Below, in pieces: positions 43,478 through 51,042 of a stretch of DNA of 64,000 nucleotides. The stretch covers positions 216,735 to 280,734 of the forward strand of contig JAIEPH010000026.1 in assembly GCA_019749805.1 (NCBI GenBank), written 5' to 3'. The position numbers and the translations under genes are program-made. This DNA is from Mycobacteriaceae bacterium. Its GTDB lineage: Bacteria > Actinomycetota > Actinomycetes > Mycobacteriales > Mycobacteriaceae. The stretch's first letter is position 1; each line of letters begins with the position of its first letter. The notes beneath the pieces were generated by a model. The model ran no database searches. It saw only the letters and a program-made list of their open reading frames with translations, and was not told the DNA's origin.

Positions 43478-43654
43478 CTACTGAGTGTGATCCCCGGTGT
43501 CGGCCGGGCCGCTCGGAGTGGCGCCGCCTTCATCGGACCAGTCGGCAGCATCCTCGTCACCCTTGGCCGGGTCGCTCTCTACGTCGTCGTCCGCACCGCT
43601 GGGGCCGGCGTCGGTCTCGGTGGTGTCGGGTTTGTCGGGGTCGGTCTCAGTCAT
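43478..43654 (-). CDS. 58-aa highly acidic small protein
   Basis: ATG 43652-43654 to TAG 43478-43480: 58 residues, almost entirely Asp, Glu, Thr, Pro, Ser and Gly (MTETDPDKPDTTETDAG at the start, DEGGATPSGPADTGDHTQ at the end), with a single Trp. Predicted disordered. It follows the UBP-zinc-finger gene by 18 nt on the same strand. Composition is typical of real small acidic actinobacterial proteins, but overlapping shadows also produce such sequences, so coding status is likely, not certain. Confidence 0.55.
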   Translation of the reverse strand: MTETDPDKPDTTETDAGPSGADDDVESDPAKGDEDAADWSDEGGATPSGPADTGDHTQ

Positions 43655-43672
43655 GCCGCTCGAATACCCAAT

Positions 43673-44026
43673 TCAGTCGGAGCGACTCCGAAGCTGTGCC
43701 ATCCAATTGCCGGGAACCCGATCCGCAGGTCCGGGGGCCGGCTGGTCTTCGGGGTGGCTTTCGGGCGCCGCGAGCTCGGGTCCGTCGTAGTACCGGTTCG
43801 TATCGTAGTTCCAGAACCAGTCCTCGCCCGGTTCGAACGACCGGACGATCGGATGGCCGGTGGAGCGCCAGTGCGCCGTCGCGTGCCGTGCCAACGAGTC
43901 GTCACAACAACCGATGTGTCCGCATGCCGCGCAGCGCCGAAGGTGCACCCACCACCCGCCGTGCTCATCGCACTCAACACATCCGGTGCCGCTCGGCGGG
44001 ACTGTCGGATCGACGGCATCGCTCAT
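43673..44026 (-). CDS. UBP-type zinc finger protein
   Basis: 117 residues from the ATG at 44024-44026. ZnF-UBP signature: GCVECDEHGGWWVHLRRCAACGHIGCCDDSLARHATAHWRSTGHP with the ordered Cys/His ligands, followed by a Trp/Tyr-rich block (EDWFWNYDTNRYYDG). Bacterial members are frequent in actinobacteria; the eukaryotic domain binds the free C-terminus of ubiquitin. Whether this one binds a protein C-terminus is unknown. A link to the Pup system would be speculation. Confidence 0.88.
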   Translation of the reverse strand: MSDAVDPTVPPSGTGCVECDEHGGWWVHLRRCAACGHIGCCDDSLARHATAHWRSTGHPIVRSFEPGEDWFWNYDTNRYYDGPELAAPESHPEDQPAPGPADRVPGNWMAQLRSRSD

Positions 44027-44050
44027 AGTCGATGAGCCTACCGATTTCGG

Positions 44051-44494
44051 CTAGCCGGCCATGGTCGAGTTCGGGGCGTGCCAGTCGGTCGAGACGAAGC
44101 GGTGGCGGATCAGCCACTCATCATCGACCGGCACGAAGAGGTCCCGGTAGCGGCCGTAGTGGTCGAGGCCGATCTCGGTGAACACCGTGAAGTAGCAGGC
44201 GACGCTGGCCCGCTGCGGCGTGATTTCGGTGAACCGGATGTTCGTCACGTTATGACGGACGATGCGGCGCACTCCCGATTCCTGCGCGGCAGCATTCGGT
44301 GATGCGACTGCGCCACCGAGGAATTCGACGATGGCCGCGCGACCCTGAACCGGCGCGACGCCTCGCAGCTCGAGCTCCCCGTCCCCGCAGAAGGATTCGG
44401 CGAGCTCGGGCAGGCGCATCGCATCGCCGGACCAGTTGTAGCGGGCGAGGCTGTCGCGAATGCGTTCGCGCGCCGAAAGCTCCCAAAGTTCCAT
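44051..44494 (-). CDS. SnoaL-like/NTF2-fold protein
   Basis: 147 residues from the ATG at 44492-44494. REIRDSLARYNWSGDAMRLPELAESFCGDGELELRG-type start, an RAAIVEFLGGAVAS helix and a C-terminal RYRDLFVPVDDEWLIRHRFVSTDWHAP, typical of the SnoaL_4 family that contains ring-hydroxylating dioxygenase small-subunit-like and polyketide-cyclase folds. Substrate unknown. Divergent from the first SRPBCC gene (31 bp between starts), so the promoters overlap. Confidence 0.8.
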   Translation of the reverse strand: MELWELSARERIRDSLARYNWSGDAMRLPELAESFCGDGELELRGVAPVQGRAAIVEFLGGAVASPNAAAQESGVRRIVRHNVTNIRFTEITPQRASVACYFTVFTEIGLDHYGRYRDLFVPVDDEWLIRHRFVSTDWHAPNSTMAG

Positions 44495-44525
44495 GCGGCC
44501 AACCGTATCGGGCTATGGTCACGCC

Positions 44526-44969
44526 ATGGCTACCAGCGATTCCCGCGAAGTCGTGATCGAGGCAAGTCCCGAGGAAATTCTCGACGTCATCGCCGACGTC
44601 GAATCGACACCAGATTGGTCGTCGCAGTATCAGAGCGCGGAGATCCTGGAGTCCCATCCCGACGGCCGGCCCCGGCGCGTGAAGATGAAGGTGAAGTCGG
44701 CGGGCATTTCCGACGAACAGGTCGTCGAGTACACCTGGACAGACAACAAGGCCAGCTGGACGCTGATCTCGGCTGGCCAGCTGAAGGCGCAGGACGCGTC
44801 GTACACACTGACGCCCGAAGGGGACAAGACCAGGGTCAAGTTCGATATCACCATCGACCTGTCGGTGCCGATGCCGGGGTTCGTGCTCAAGCGGGTGATG
44901 AAAGGTGCGATGGAAACCGCCACCGACGGCCTGCGCAAGCAGGTGCTGAAGGTGAAGAGGGGCAGCTGA
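44526..44969 (+). CDS. SRPBCC (START-like) protein 1
   Basis: 147 residues from the ATG at 44526. SREVVIEASPEEILDVIADVESTPDWSSQYQSAEIL is a typical polyketide-cyclase/dehydrase SRPBCC opening; DISDEQ- and LDV-type strands follow, and the end MKGAMETATDGLRKQVLKVKRG forms the long C-terminal helix. SRPBCC proteins hold hydrophobic ligands in a deep cavity. It is one of three closely related copies (44526, 45008, 46605) around a CoA transferase. Confidence 0.87.
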   Translation: MATSDSREVVIEASPEEILDVIADVESTPDWSSQYQSAEILESHPDGRPRRVKMKVKSAGISDEQVVEYTWTDNKASWTLISAGQLKAQDASYTLTPEGDKTRVKFDITIDLSVPMPGFVLKRVMKGAMETATDGLRKQVLKVKRGS

Positions 44970-45007
44970 CGGGTTTCGCCGGAGCGCACCCGTGGAACTA
45001 AGCCGGC

Positions 45008-45457
45008 ATGGCTGTCACAGAAGCGCGCGACGTCGTCATCGAGGCGACGCCCGGCGAGATCATGGATGTGTTGACTGATCTGGAGACGTTGGCCGATTGG
45101 TCTCCGACCCATCAGAAGGTCGAGGTGCTCGAGCGCGACGCGGAGGGACGCCCGAGCAAGTCCAGGCAGGTCGTCAAGATCATCGGCATAACCGACGAGC
45201 AGGTGCTGAACTACACCGTTTATGACGACGGTGTGGGCTGGACTCTCGTCAGCTCCAAGCAGCAGCGCGCCCAGACCGGCCGTTACACGCTGACGCCCGA
45301 TGGTGATTCGACGCACGTGCGTTTCGAATTGATGGTGGACCCGACGGTTCCCGTGCCCGGCTTCCTGATCAAACGGGGAGCCAAGGGTCTGATGGAGACT
45401 GCCACCAAGGGCCTTCGCGAGCAGGTGCTGAAGGTCAAGAAGGGGCACCTGAGCTAG
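45008..45457 (+). CDS. SRPBCC (START-like) protein 2
   Basis: 149 residues from the ATG at 45008. Same architecture as the preceding gene: EARDVVIEATPGEIMDVLTDLETLADWSPTHQKVEVLERD, and the helix LIKRGAKGLMETATKGLREQVLKVKKG. It starts 38 nt after gene 1 and ends 9 nt before the CoA-transferase GTG, so the three are likely one transcript. Ligand unknown. Confidence 0.88.
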   Translation: MAVTEARDVVIEATPGEIMDVLTDLETLADWSPTHQKVEVLERDAEGRPSKSRQVVKIIGITDEQVLNYTVYDDGVGWTLVSSKQQRAQTGRYTLTPDGDSTHVRFELMVDPTVPVPGFLIKRGAKGLMETATKGLREQVLKVKKGHLS

Positions 45458-45466
45458 CGTCCACCC

Positions 45467-46555
45467 GTGACCAACACAGGCCCCCTGGCGGGAGTGAAAG
45501 TAATCGAACTCGGCGGAATCGGGCCGGGACCGCACGCGGGCATGGTGCTGGCCGATCTGGGCGCCGACGTCGTTCGGGTACGTCGGCCCGGCGGGCTACA
45601 GATGCCCGCGGAGAACATCGATTTGATGCACCGTGGAAAGCGAACGGTCGACCTGGACGTCAAGAAGGAATCACAGGTTCTGCTCGACCTCGCCGCCAAG
45701 GCCGACGTGCTGCTGGATTGCTTCCGCCCCGGCACCTGCGAACGTCTCGGTATCGGACCTGACGACTGTGCTGCCGTGAATCCGCGACTGATCTTCGCGC
45801 GGATCACCGGCTGGGGCCAGGACGGTCCCCTGGCCATGACTGCCGGCCACGACATCAACTACCTGTCGCAAACCGGTGCGTTGTCCGCCATCGGATACCG
45901 CGACAGGCCGCCGGTCGCGCCGCTGAATCTGGTCGCGGACTTCGGTGGTGGGTCGATGCTGGTGCTGCTGGGCATCGTCACCGCTCTCTACGAACGCGAG
46001 CGCTCGGGCCTTGGTCAGGTCATCGATGCGGCCATGGTCGACGGCGTCAGCATCCTGGCGCAGATGATGTGGACGATCAAAGCCGGAGGCACGCTGAAAG
46101 ACACCCGTGAATCGTTCATGCTCGACGGCGGTGCTCCCTTCTACCGCACCTACGAAACCTCCGACGGCGGATACATGGCCGTCGGTTCGATCGAACCGCA
46201 GTTCTTCGCGCAGCTCCTCGTCGTCCTCGGGCTGTCTCCCGAAGAGGTGCCCAACCAGTTCGACGTCGCCGCGTACCCAGAGATGTTCAAGATCTTCACC
46301 GAGCGGTTCGCAAGTAAGACCCGCGATGAGTGGACGGCCGCTTTCGCGGGCACGGATGCGTGCGTCACACCGGTGCTCACCTGGACAGAAGCGGCGCAGA
46401 ACGAGCACCTGCTGGCGCGGTCGACGGTGATGACGGCGCACGGCGTCGAACAGGCGGCTCCGGCGCCGCGGTTCTCCCGCACTCCCACAGGCCCGGTCGG
46501 GACCCCGCCGCAGGCAGCCACGCCCGTCGCCGAGATCGGGTGGCAGTCGGGTTAG
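45467..46555 (+). CDS. CaiB/BaiF CoA-transferase family protein (AMACR-like)
   Basis: 362 residues from GTG 45467. Type III CoA-transferase fold: GVKVIELGGIGPGPHAGMVLADLGADVVRV at the start, LLDCFRPGTCERLGIGPDD, and AGHDINYLSQTGAL, where His and Asp match the acid/base residues of alpha-methylacyl-CoA racemase. Mycobacterial Mcr/Far proteins of this type epimerise 2-methyl-branched acyl-CoAs. The SRPBCC neighbours suggest a shared lipid or isoprenoid acyl substrate. Racemase versus transferase cannot be fully resolved by sequence. Confidence 0.9.
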   Translation: MTNTGPLAGVKVIELGGIGPGPHAGMVLADLGADVVRVRRPGGLQMPAENIDLMHRGKRTVDLDVKKESQVLLDLAAKADVLLDCFRPGTCERLGIGPDDCAAVNPRLIFARITGWGQDGPLAMTAGHDINYLSQTGALSAIGYRDRPPVAPLNLVADFGGGSMLVLLGIVTALYERERSGLGQVIDAAMVDGVSILAQMMWTIKAGGTLKDTRESFMLDGGAPFYRTYETSDGGYMAVGSIEPQFFAQLLVVLGLSPEEVPNQFDVAAYPEMFKIFTERFASKTRDEWTAAFAGTDACVTPVLTWTEAAQNEHLLARSTVMTAHGVEQAAPAPRFSRTPTGPVGTPPQAATPVAEIGWQSG

Positions 46556-46604
46556 CTGGCAATTCCATTACGTGAGGCACATGAGGTGGCTATGATTTGC
46601 CACT

Positions 46605-47048
46605 ATGACTGTCCGTGCGTCACGAGAGGTGGTCTTCGACGCCCCGCCTGAGGCAATTCTGAACGCGCTTGCCGATATCGAGGATGTGCCGTCGTGGTCG
46701 CCGTTGCACAAGCACACCGAGGTCCTGGACCGCCATCCGGACGGCAGACCGCACCACGTCAAGGCGACCTTCCGGATCATGGGGATCACCGACAAGGAGG
46801 TCCTCGAATACCACTGGGGCGACGACTGGGTGGTCTGGGACGCGAACGAAACCGGTCAGCAGCGCGGTCAGCACGCCGAGTACAACCTCACCCCGGAGCT
46901 CGACGGCAAGACGCGGGTACGGTTCGACATCATTCTTGATTTGGCGACGCCTGTTCCCCGTTTCCTCGTCCGGCGCGGCAAGCAAATGGTGCTCGATATC
47001 GCGACCGAGAGCCTCCGGCGGCGTGTGATGGCCCGGGGCACCGCCTAG
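46605..47048 (+). CDS. SRPBCC (START-like) protein 3
   Basis: 147 residues from the ATG at 46605. SREVVFDAPPEAILNALADIEDVPSWSPLHKHTEVLDRHPDG and the closing helix LVRRGKQMVLDIATESLRRRVMARG. Clear paralogue of the two proteins before the CoA transferase, but more distant. A GC-poor stretch before the start (ggctatgatttgccact) looks like a promoter, so it may have its own transcript. Confidence 0.87.
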   Translation: MTVRASREVVFDAPPEAILNALADIEDVPSWSPLHKHTEVLDRHPDGRPHHVKATFRIMGITDKEVLEYHWGDDWVVWDANETGQQRGQHAEYNLTPELDGKTRVRFDIILDLATPVPRFLVRRGKQMVLDIATESLRRRVMARGTA

Positions 47049-47239
47049 CGCAGAGCTTTCGCCGAGCCCGCTGCGCACGGAAAAGGGCTGACCTCCAAGC
47101 GCTTTGGGCCGCGCAACATCGACGCAACATAGGCGGGTGGGGCCCACCCTGCGGGTCAAGGCCCTTCAGCGATGCCGCGGCGGGACTGTTGACGATGAAG
47201 TACGAGGTGTCGACCTCCACCAGTCGCACCAGGCCCAAC

Positions 47240-47368
47240 CCGGCCGATCTGGCGGTCGGCAATCCAGACCTGAGCGCCTCCGAGCACCAGCTCGGTGGTG
47301 AGCGCGGCGCCGATGCCCGACGCGCCGCCCGTGACGAACGCGACCTTTTCTGACACGTCCGATGCCAC
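47240..47368 (-). pseudogene. SDR remnant (N-terminal 43 residues only)
   Basis: GTG 47366-47368 opens a frame with a good SDR start: SDVSEKVAFVTGGASGIGAALTTELVLGGAQVWIADRQ, including the TGGASGIG cofactor loop. After ADRQIGR the similarity ends, and the frame stops at 47156 without the NNAG, Ser or YxxxK parts. The gene has lost its 3' two thirds. The rest of 47049-47396 holds no other feature that I can see. Confidence 0.72.
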
Positions 47369-47396
47369 GGCGAAAGGATTTGCGTTAGACAGTTGA

Positions 47397-47897
47397 GTGA
47401 TGGGTATGCCGGCAGTCGATGGACTCCGCTTCGTGGCGGTGAGCCAGCACGACCCGCTGGCCGCACCGCTGCTGGCCGAGCTGGCCGTGGAGTACTCCGG
47501 CCGATACGGCGCCACCGAACAGCGGGTCATGACGTGGCTGCGCGAGGAGCACCCCGCCGAAGACTTCACGCCGCCGGACGGCGCGCTGCTGGTCGGGCTG
47601 CTCGACGGCATCCCCGTCACCGGCGGCGGGTTCAGGCGATTCGACGACACCAGGGCTGAACTCAAGCGCATGTGGACCGACAGTAAGCACCGGCAGCGGG
47701 GCTATGCGAAGGCGATGCTCGCAGAACTGGAGCGCGAGATCGTCGCCCGGGGCTACCACAGCGTTTACCTCACGACCGGCGACCGTCAGCCCGAGGCCGA
47801 AGCGCTCTACCTGTCATCCGGATACGCTCGGCTCGCCGGGCCCCTGCCCGCCGCGAGCGAGGGCTATCCGATCGCCTTCGAGAAGAGGTTGCGATGA
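47397..47897 (+). CDS. GNAT acetyltransferase
   Basis: 166 residues from GTG 47397 (ATGs at 47400 and 47406 are alternatives). GNAT features: PLLAELAVEYSGRYGATEQ, the AELKRMWTDSKHRQRGYAKAMLAELE acetyl-CoA loop (RxRGYA as Q/RxxGxG/A), and YLTTGDRQPEAEALYLSSGYARL at the end. Acceptor unknown. It starts 28 bp from the decayed SDR, divergent to it. Confidence 0.87.
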   Translation: MMGMPAVDGLRFVAVSQHDPLAAPLLAELAVEYSGRYGATEQRVMTWLREEHPAEDFTPPDGALLVGLLDGIPVTGGGFRRFDDTRAELKRMWTDSKHRQRGYAKAMLAELEREIVARGYHSVYLTTGDRQPEAEALYLSSGYARLAGPLPAASEGYPIAFEKRLR

Positions 47898-48028
47898 CCG
47901 GGCACCTACACCTCGCTCCACGTGTCCAAAGCGATTGCCACACTTGACTTCGTCGTCCGGGCATACTCTGCGGGATCATCTCGGCCTATAGGCTGACCCA
48001 AGGTGCCGCGGCGACACCGGAGGTGGAT

Positions 48029-48325
48029 ATGGCCTTGACACAGCCGGCGGTGGGGTTTCTGCTCCTGGCCGCGGCCGTGCTGACGGCGATTCTCGGCCTG
48101 GCTTCGCGTGTCTACATCGGCCGCAGACGCGGGACCAAACCGGTACAGGCCATGGTCCGGACCTTCCGCAAGACCGGCATCGCCCGGCTGCTGTTCGGCC
48201 GCTTCGACAGTGACGTGCTCGACGACGACGAACTCGACAGCATGATCCTGATGCCCACCGTCGTAGTGGCCTGCGGCCTCTGTCTTACGGCGTTGTTCCT
48301 GCTTGGCTACAACACGCTGGCCTGA
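48029..48325 (+). CDS. Small two-TM membrane protein
   Basis: 98 residues from the ATG at 48029 with GGAGG 5 nt upstream (GTG at 48023 is in frame but overlaps the SD). TM helices about 6-26 (PAVGFLLLAAAVLTAILGLA) and 75-95 (VVVACGLCLTALFLLGYN), a basic loop after the first (RVYIGRRRGTKPVQAMVRTFRKTG) and an acidic stretch (SDVLDDDELD) before the second. Function unknown. Converges with the MBL gene by 8 nt. Confidence 0.7.
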   Translation: MALTQPAVGFLLLAAAVLTAILGLASRVYIGRRRGTKPVQAMVRTFRKTGIARLLFGRFDSDVLDDDELDSMILMPTVVVACGLCLTALFLLGYNTLA

Positions 48326-48333
48326 TCGCCGGC

Positions 48334-49068
48334 TCAGCCGGCGGAAGCCTGACTGGCCGCCTCGCGGATCGAACCCCGCCACACCGGACCGTGGCCGGGC
48401 AGCAGTATCTCGGTGTCCAGCAACCCGAGCGCGGACAGGCTGCGCAGACAGCCGTCCTCATCGTGGTTGAACAGCCTCGGCAGCAGCTGCGGACCGGTGC
48501 GCGATGCCAGCGGGTGGCCGGTGACCAGGGCGTCGCCCGAGACCAGGACGCCGTCGACCACGAAGGAGCAGTGTCCGCCGGTATGCCCCGGCGTCGGAAT
48601 CGCCATCGGCGCGCCGGGAAGCCCTGCGGCGACGCCTTCGGTCAGCGCCTGCGTGGTTGGGATGCCCTCGTGAGTCAACGCGCCCTTACGGGTGATCGCG
48701 ACGGACCACTTCACGTAACGCGGTTGCCAGATGTGTTTGGCGATGTCGACCGGCGAGGCCTGCTCCAGGTACTCCCGCTTGGAGTGGGCGACCTCGGTGG
48801 CGTGGCAGTACACCGGTGTGCCATGGGCTTTGGCGAACCAGATGGCCGAACCGAAGTGGTCGACGTGGGCGTGCGTCAACAGGATGGCGCGCAGGTCCTC
48901 GATGCCGAATCCGAGCCGGCGTATCGAGTCCAGCACGTCGTCACGATTGCCCGGGAAGCCGGTGTCGATCAAAATCACGCCGGCATCGTCGGCGACCAGA
49001 GTCCAGTTGACGAGGTCGGTGTAGGCGAAGTGGACGCGGTCTGTGATGGCGTCCAGGGCTGCTGCCAT
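48334..49068 (-). CDS. Metallo-beta-lactamase-fold hydrolase, Rv0406c-like
   Basis: 244 residues from the ATG at 49066-49068. LTHAHVDHFGSA (HxHxDH), PTPGHTGGHCSFVVDG, SGDALVTGH and the closing LLPGHGPVW motif. The Rv0406c protein next to fgd1 in M. tuberculosis has the same type and place. Substrate unknown, perhaps a thioester or lactone. It is divergent from fgd with a 34-bp gap. Confidence 0.88.
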   Translation of the reverse strand: MAAALDAITDRVHFAYTDLVNWTLVADDAGVILIDTGFPGNRDDVLDSIRRLGFGIEDLRAILLTHAHVDHFGSAIWFAKAHGTPVYCHATEVAHSKREYLEQASPVDIAKHIWQPRYVKWSVAITRKGALTHEGIPTTQALTEGVAAGLPGAPMAIPTPGHTGGHCSFVVDGVLVSGDALVTGHPLASRTGPQLLPRLFNHDEDGCLRSLSALGLLDTEILLPGHGPVWRGSIREAASQASAG

Positions 49069-49102
49069 GCAGCGAGTTTAGGCAGCAGGGTAGAAAGAAA
49101 GT

Positions 49103-50113
49103 GTGCCTGAACTGAAACTCGGATATAAGGCGTCGGCGGAGCAATTCGCCCCACGTGAACTCGTCGAGCTCGGCGTCGCCGCCGAGGCGCACGGCATGGA
49201 CAGCGCCACCGTCAGCGACCACTTCCAGCCGTGGCGCCACGAAGGTGGTCACGCGCCGTTCTCGCTGGCCTGGATGACCGCGGTGGGCGAGCGCACCGAG
49301 CGGCTGTTCCTCGGCACGTCGGTAATGACGCCGACGTTCAGATACAACCCCGCCGTCATCGCCCAGGCCTTCGCCACCATGGGCTGCCTGTACCCGGACC
49401 GCATCTTCCTCGGTGTGGGCACCGGTGAGGCGCTCAATGAGATCGCGACGGGCTACGAAGGCGAGTGGCCCGAGTTCAAGGAGCGCTACGCCCGTCTGCG
49501 CGAGTCCATCCGGCTCATGCGTGAGCTGTGGCTCGGCGACCGCGTCGACTTCGAGGGCGAGTATTACAACACCAAGGGCGCCTCGATCTACGACGTTCCC
49601 GAGGGCGGCATCCCGATCTACATCGCCGCCGGCGGACCCCAGGTCGCCAAGTACGCGGGCCGCGCGGGCGACGGGTTCATCTGCACATCCGGCAAGGGCG
49701 AGGAGCTGTACAAGGACAAGCTGATCCCCGCCGTCTTGGAAGGTGCAGCGGCCGCCGACCGCGACCCCGACAGCATCGACCGGATGATCGAGATCAAGAT
49801 CTCCTACGATCCGGATCCGAAGCTGGCGCTGGAGAACACCCGCTTCTGGGCTCCGCTGTCGCTGACGGCCGAGCAGAAGCACAGCATCAACGACCCAATG
49901 GAGATGGAGAAGGCCGCCGACGAGCTGCCGATCGAGCAGGTCGCCAAGCGCTGGATTGTCGCGTCGGATCCCGACGAAGCGGTCGAAATGGTCGGTCAGT
50001 ACGTCAAGTGGGGTCTGAACCACCTGGTGTTCCACGACCCCCGCCACGATCAGCGCCGTTTCCTCGAGCTGTTCCAAAAAGATCTGGAGCCGCGCCTGCG
50101 CCGACTCGGCTGA
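49103..50113 (+). CDS. fgd: F420-dependent glucose-6-phosphate dehydrogenase
   Basis: 336 residues from GTG 49103. Luciferase-like (beta/alpha)8 enzyme, nearly identical in length to mycobacterial Fgd1. F420-site residues Asp39, His40 and Trp44 are present in [21 protein letters not shown] holds the Glu at about 109, and the Lys198/Lys259/Arg283-type phosphate ligands lie in EEL-KDKL and RWIVASD regions. It reduces F420 with glucose-6-phosphate and feeds F420H2-dependent enzymes. Neighbours MBL (divergent) and pta/ackA (downstream) match the Rv0406c-Rv0409 order, but about 8 kb of other genes intervene. Confidence 0.96.
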   Translation: MPELKLGYKASAEQFAPRELVELGVAAEAHGMDSATVSDHFQPWRHEGGHAPFSLAWMTAVGERTERLFLGTSVMTPTFRYNPAVIAQAFATMGCLYPDRIFLGVGTGEALNEIATGYEGEWPEFKERYARLRESIRLMRELWLGDRVDFEGEYYNTKGASIYDVPEGGIPIYIAAGGPQVAKYAGRAGDGFICTSGKGEELYKDKLIPAVLEGAAAADRDPDSIDRMIEIKISYDPDPKLALENTRFWAPLSLTAEQKHSINDPMEMEKAADELPIEQVAKRWIVASDPDEAVEMVGQYVKWGLNHLVFHDPRHDQRRFLELFQKDLEPRLRRLG

Positions 50114-50136
50114 GTCGAAAGCGCAACGAGCACAGC

Positions 50137-51042
50137 ATGATTCGAGTGTTCGCGACGGTGCTCGGCGTGCTCGCGTTCGTGGTCGGGGCGGTCGGATTGG
50201 CGTCGCGGTACCTGCCGATAACCAACGAGGCCATCCTTGTCGTCGCCGCCGCATCGCCGTATCTGACGGCCGCGGGCCTCATCGCTCTGATGCTGTTCGC
50301 GCTGACGCAGCGTTGGGTGCTGACCATCGTCGCGGCCCTGTTGTGCGCGGTGATGATCGGTGTTCAGCTGCCGCGGTTCATCGGCTCCGAGAACACGGAT
50401 GTGCCCAGCGTCGCCGTGCGGGTGGTCACCGCCAATCTTGGCTTTGGACAGGCGGATTCGGGTACCGTCGCGGACCTGGCGCGCTCATCGGCCGATGTGC
50501 TGGTGATCCAGGAGCTGACGCCCCAGGCTGCCGCTGGGTTGCAGGGGTTGGACGAGACGTTTCCGCACCGCATGCTCAATCCCGAAGAGCAGGCGATGCT
50601 GAGGGCCCGCATCCAGCTTCCAGGCGTACGGTTTCCGCCGACGCTGCTGGCCGTACACCTCGCCGCACCGTGGGTGCAGCCGCTGCACCTCTTCGGTGGC
50701 GACATGGCCAGGTTCCCGGCGACCCTGCGCGACGTCGCGCGCGAAGCGGGATCGGGTGCGGCGATCATCGCCGGCGATCTCAACTCCACCATCGACATGC
50801 AGCCGTTCCGTAAGTTCCTCGACGAGGGTTACCGCGACGCTGGTGAACAGGTGGGCGCGGGACTGACCCGCACCTATCCGAGCAAGCCGTGGCGTAAGCC
50901 GATGATCGGCATCGATCATGTGCTCGTCTACAACTGCGTCGCCTCTTCCGCGCGCACGGTGCCCTTGCCCGGCTCCGACCACCGCGGCCTGGCCACCGTG
51001 ATCGAGATTCCGGTCGACCCGACCGCCAGCTACCCGGTCTAG
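50137..51042 (+). CDS. Endonuclease/exonuclease/phosphatase-family protein with N-terminal membrane region
   Basis: 301 residues from the ATG at 50137. Three N-terminal TM helices (about 4-24, 30-45, 50-70), then an EEP domain: RVVTANLGFG (Asn), VLVIQELTP (metal Glu), AGDLNST (Asp/Asn) and GSDHRGLATV (Asp/His). The central segment is short: between MLNPEEQA and MLRARIQLPG the usual GxGxWSR block of this subfamily is missing, by about 20-25 residues. It may be an in-frame deletion. Starts 23 nt after fgd. Its stop overlaps the convergent GT-C gene's stop (CTAG). Substrate unknown. Confidence 0.82.
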   Translation: MIRVFATVLGVLAFVVGAVGLASRYLPITNEAILVVAAASPYLTAAGLIALMLFALTQRWVLTIVAALLCAVMIGVQLPRFIGSENTDVPSVAVRVVTANLGFGQADSGTVADLARSSADVLVIQELTPQAAAGLQGLDETFPHRMLNPEEQAMLRARIQLPGVRFPPTLLAVHLAAPWVQPLHLFGGDMARFPATLRDVAREAGSGAAIIAGDLNSTIDMQPFRKFLDEGYRDAGEQVGAGLTRTYPSKPWRKPMIGIDHVLVYNCVASSARTVPLPGSDHRGLATVIEIPVDPTASYPV

